This document shows positions 62,609-64,000 of a stretch of 64,000 nt of DNA, piece after piece. A model generated the notes under the pieces. The model did no database searches. It was not told where the DNA came from and was given only the letters and a program-made list of their open reading frames with translations. Within the stretch, counting starts at the first letter, position 1, and every line of letters begins with the position of its first letter. The stretch comes from Paenibacillus sp. VTT E-133291 (GTDB lineage Bacteria > Bacillota > Bacilli > Paenibacillales > Paenibacillaceae), in the NCBI RefSeq assembly GCF_002264395.1, contig NZ_NFVA01000025.1:1-64000 (forward strand), read 5' to 3'. The position numbers were made by a program, and so were the translations under genes.

Positions 62609-63055
62609 TTATAAACTGAATTCACTAGGGTTTAATCCCAAGACACCGCAAATATGCCGCACAACTGCTTTTTCATTGTCATCAAAATCACCATCAGCTG
62701 ATCCAATAGCTGAGCACACACCCACAATTACACGTCCCACATCTGGTTTACCGGTAAACTTACCGATGGCTTTCAGTGCTTCCTGCTTACCGATTTCTGG
62801 TGAGAACTCAAAGTTACTTACATAAAAGTTGAACTGGGTAATGACGTCTCTCATGTCAAACACCTTTAGCTCATTGCTCATATTCATATAGCCGGCCATT
62901 TTGTTCTTTTCAGCTTCTTCTATCTTACCGTCGGCAGCAGCAACTAAGGCGCAACCCGCAACTACCGCATTCATGAAATCTTTATTTTTGAATTTCTTCA
63001 CTTGATCTGTTAGTCCGTTTTTGGTTGTGTTCAACCAGCTTTTAAATGTGCTCAT
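62609..63055 (-). CDS. terB: TerB-family tellurite resistance protein
   Basis: A 148-residue helical protein with the repeated acidic TerB signature: AAADGKIEEAEKNKM in the first half and GSADGDFDDNEKAVV in the second. TerB binds divalent metal and associates with TerC and TerD proteins at the membrane. AAGGAG precedes the ATG. First gene of the Ter cluster on the minus strand. The 126-bp gap to the next gene contains no clear terminator, so it is probably co-transcribed with the terD genes. Confidence 0.92.
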   Translation of the reverse strand: MSTFKSWLNTTKNGLTDQVKKFKNKDFMNAVVAGCALVAAADGKIEEAEKNKMAGYMNMSNELKVFDMRDVITQFNFYVSNFEFSPEIGKQEALKAIGKFTGKPDVGRVIVGVCSAIGSADGDFDDNEKAVVRHICGVLGLNPSEFSL

Positions 63056-63249
63056 CGTATTCTCCTTCTATCACCGTAAGATTATGATAACAAAAGATAT
63101 CCCAGAGCCTCCTCTCCACGTATCCGACAGAATTTTCATAGTAGATCCCTGAATCACGGTTTACTCTTCTAATATACCTGATAAAATAGCAATATTCTAC
63201 TTTTCCAGACTTTTACAGCTCTTTTCACAGAAAGTTGAAACACCAAAAA

Positions 63250-63291
63250 AAAGGCATTGCCAGAGATTCTTTCCTCTCTAGCAATGCCTTT
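63250..63291 (-). terminator. Terminator after aguB
   Basis: AAAGGCATTGC...GCAATGCCTTT stem with inner AGAG/CTCT pairing; the minus-strand tail is a long T-run. Confidence 0.88.
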
Positions 63292-63314
63292 AGCACATTC
63301 ACCTGTAAATTCTA

Positions 63315-64000
63315 TTAAAGAATGATGTCCCCATCATAAGAACCAATCATTTTGTACAGATCCGGCCGGCGATCACGGAAGACGCCCCACTCGATCCGTC
63401 CGACTTCCAAAGCATCCAGATCAAATTCACTCACTATTACAGTTTGCTCGTCTCGGCCTGCTTCAACAATTTTATTGCCTTGCGGTCCCGCAATGAACGA
63501 AGAGCCGTAGAAATTAATGCTAGAATCTTCATCAATTTCTTCACCGATACGGTTGGAGGCAATGACTGGAATAAGGTTAGCCGCTGCATGCCCAAGCATA
63601 CAAGTCTGCCAATGATCCTTAGAATCGATCGATCCATCCTGTGGTTCTGATCCGATAGCGGTTGGATAGAACAGAATTTCTGCTCCCATCAGGCTCATCA
63701 CTCTAGCCGCTTCCGGGTACCACTGATCCCAGCAAATCCCTACACCAATCTTGGCATAGCGAGTGTTCCATACTTTAAAGCCAGTATCTCCCGGATTGAA
63801 GTAGAATTTCTCTTCATACCCTGGGCCATCTGGAATATGGCTCTTGCGGTATTTCCCCAATATCGTTCCATCGGCGTCGATTACAGCTAGTGAATTGTAA
63901 CGTGCGTAGTTCTTTTTCTCATAAAAACTGATTGGCAGCACCACTTGCAGTTCCTTGGCTATTGCTGTGAAATGATTAATCGCTTTGTTATGCTCAAGCT
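63315..64000 (-). CDS. aguB: N-carbamoylputrescine amidase, partial (5' end beyond the window)
   Basis: The last 228 residues of a carbon-nitrogen hydrolase; the frame stays open to the window edge. The catalytic Lys (KYRKSHIPDGPGYEEKFYF) and Cys (KIGVGICWDQWYPEAAR) are present, and both contexts are those of AguB-type N-carbamoylputrescine amidases, which release putrescine, CO2 and ammonia in the agmatine route. The catalytic Glu lies outside. The internal ATG at 63944 is not the start, since AKELQVVLPISFYE continues upstream as in AguB. An agmatine deiminase (aguA) gene would be expected nearby, outside the window. Confidence 0.9.
   Translation of the reverse strand, partial: LEHNKAINHFTAIAKELQVVLPISFYEKKNYARYNSLAVIDADGTILGKYRKSHIPDGPGYEEKFYFNPGDTGFKVWNTRYAKIGVGICWDQWYPEAARVMSLMGAEILFYPTAIGSEPQDGSIDSKDHWQTCMLGHAAANLIPVIASNRIGEEIDEDSSINFYGSSFIAGPQGNKIVEAGRDEQTVIVSEFDLDALEVGRIEWGVFRDRRPDLYKMIGSYDGDIIL

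Noticed and set aside
1..64000. CRISPR arrays, tRNA or rRNA genes, insertion sequences, prophage
   Set aside because: No regularly spaced repeats, cloverleaf-like genes, transposase, integrase or phage genes were found in the reading.

Overview
The window looks like chromosome of a spore-forming Firmicute, most likely a Paenibacillus. This is an inference from the gene set: TapA/SipW/TasA with SinR and SinI homologues, a TerD/TelA stress cluster, B. subtilis-like YvfRSTU, LytST and CopAZ/CsoR modules, strong AGGAGG-type ribosome binding sites, frequent TTG/GTG starts and moderate GC. No rRNA, tRNA, insertion sequence, prophage or CRISPR array was seen.

Layout. 1-5.5 kb: LysR regulator, MFS exporter with its divergent TetR repressor, NUDIX hydrolase and an ABC exporter. 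The exporter is preceded by a promoter, a 9-codon leader peptide and a terminator, an attenuator arrangement. 5.8-9.1 kb: GH127 beta-L-arabinofuranosidase and divergent AraC regulator. 9.3-11.5 kb: an ECF sigma factor fused to a DUF1835-like region, and a stand-alone IF-3 paralogue. 11.6-15.7 kb: a YvfRSTU-like ABC transporter/two-component operon ending in a histidine phosphatase. 15.9-19.9 kb: copper efflux (csoR-copZ, copA, nitroreductase) with two CsoR-type operators. 20-23.4 kb: DHA2 drug exporter, PadR regulator, aldo-keto reductase.

23.4-27.2 kb is a biofilm-matrix locus: tapA-like, sipW and tasA genes behind SinR-type operator sequences, then sinR. On the opposite strand lies a 51-codon gene, too short for most gene callers, that reads as SinI. 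A cyclic-di-GMP-I (GEMM) riboswitch aptamer sits directly upstream of it. This predicts a direct route from c-di-GMP to SinI, SinR and matrix genes, and is the most interesting result here. 27.6-31.8 kb: odhA-odhB (2-oxoglutarate dehydrogenase E1/E2).

32-38 kb: ECF sigma/anti-sigma pair; an OFA-family transporter next to a LytS/LytT pair, with a direct repeat like the E. coli YpdB site in the transporter promoter; a nucleotidyltransferase. 38.6-44.7 kb: a chemoreceptor with an unusual C-terminal sensor-like domain, a diguanylate cyclase and a large SBP-PAS-GGDEF-EAL protein. 44.9-45.2 kb: a perfect Fur box before a 47-codon gene. 45.3-50.3 kb: TPM-domain membrane protein, GAF/PAS histidine kinase, formate/nitrite channel.

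50.6-63.1 kb is a complete Ter stress module on the minus strand: terB, three TerD proteins, a tandem TerD (TerA-like) protein, TerC, then an apparent biosynthetic operon (HpcH-type lyase, PRTase, StiP-type protein, HAD phosphatase, ATP-grasp, XpaC, TelA). The window ends in a partial aguB (N-carbamoylputrescine amidase). A 100-bp non-coding repeat occurs twice (about 20.0 and 60.4 kb), and its hairpin half resembles terminators elsewhere in the window.
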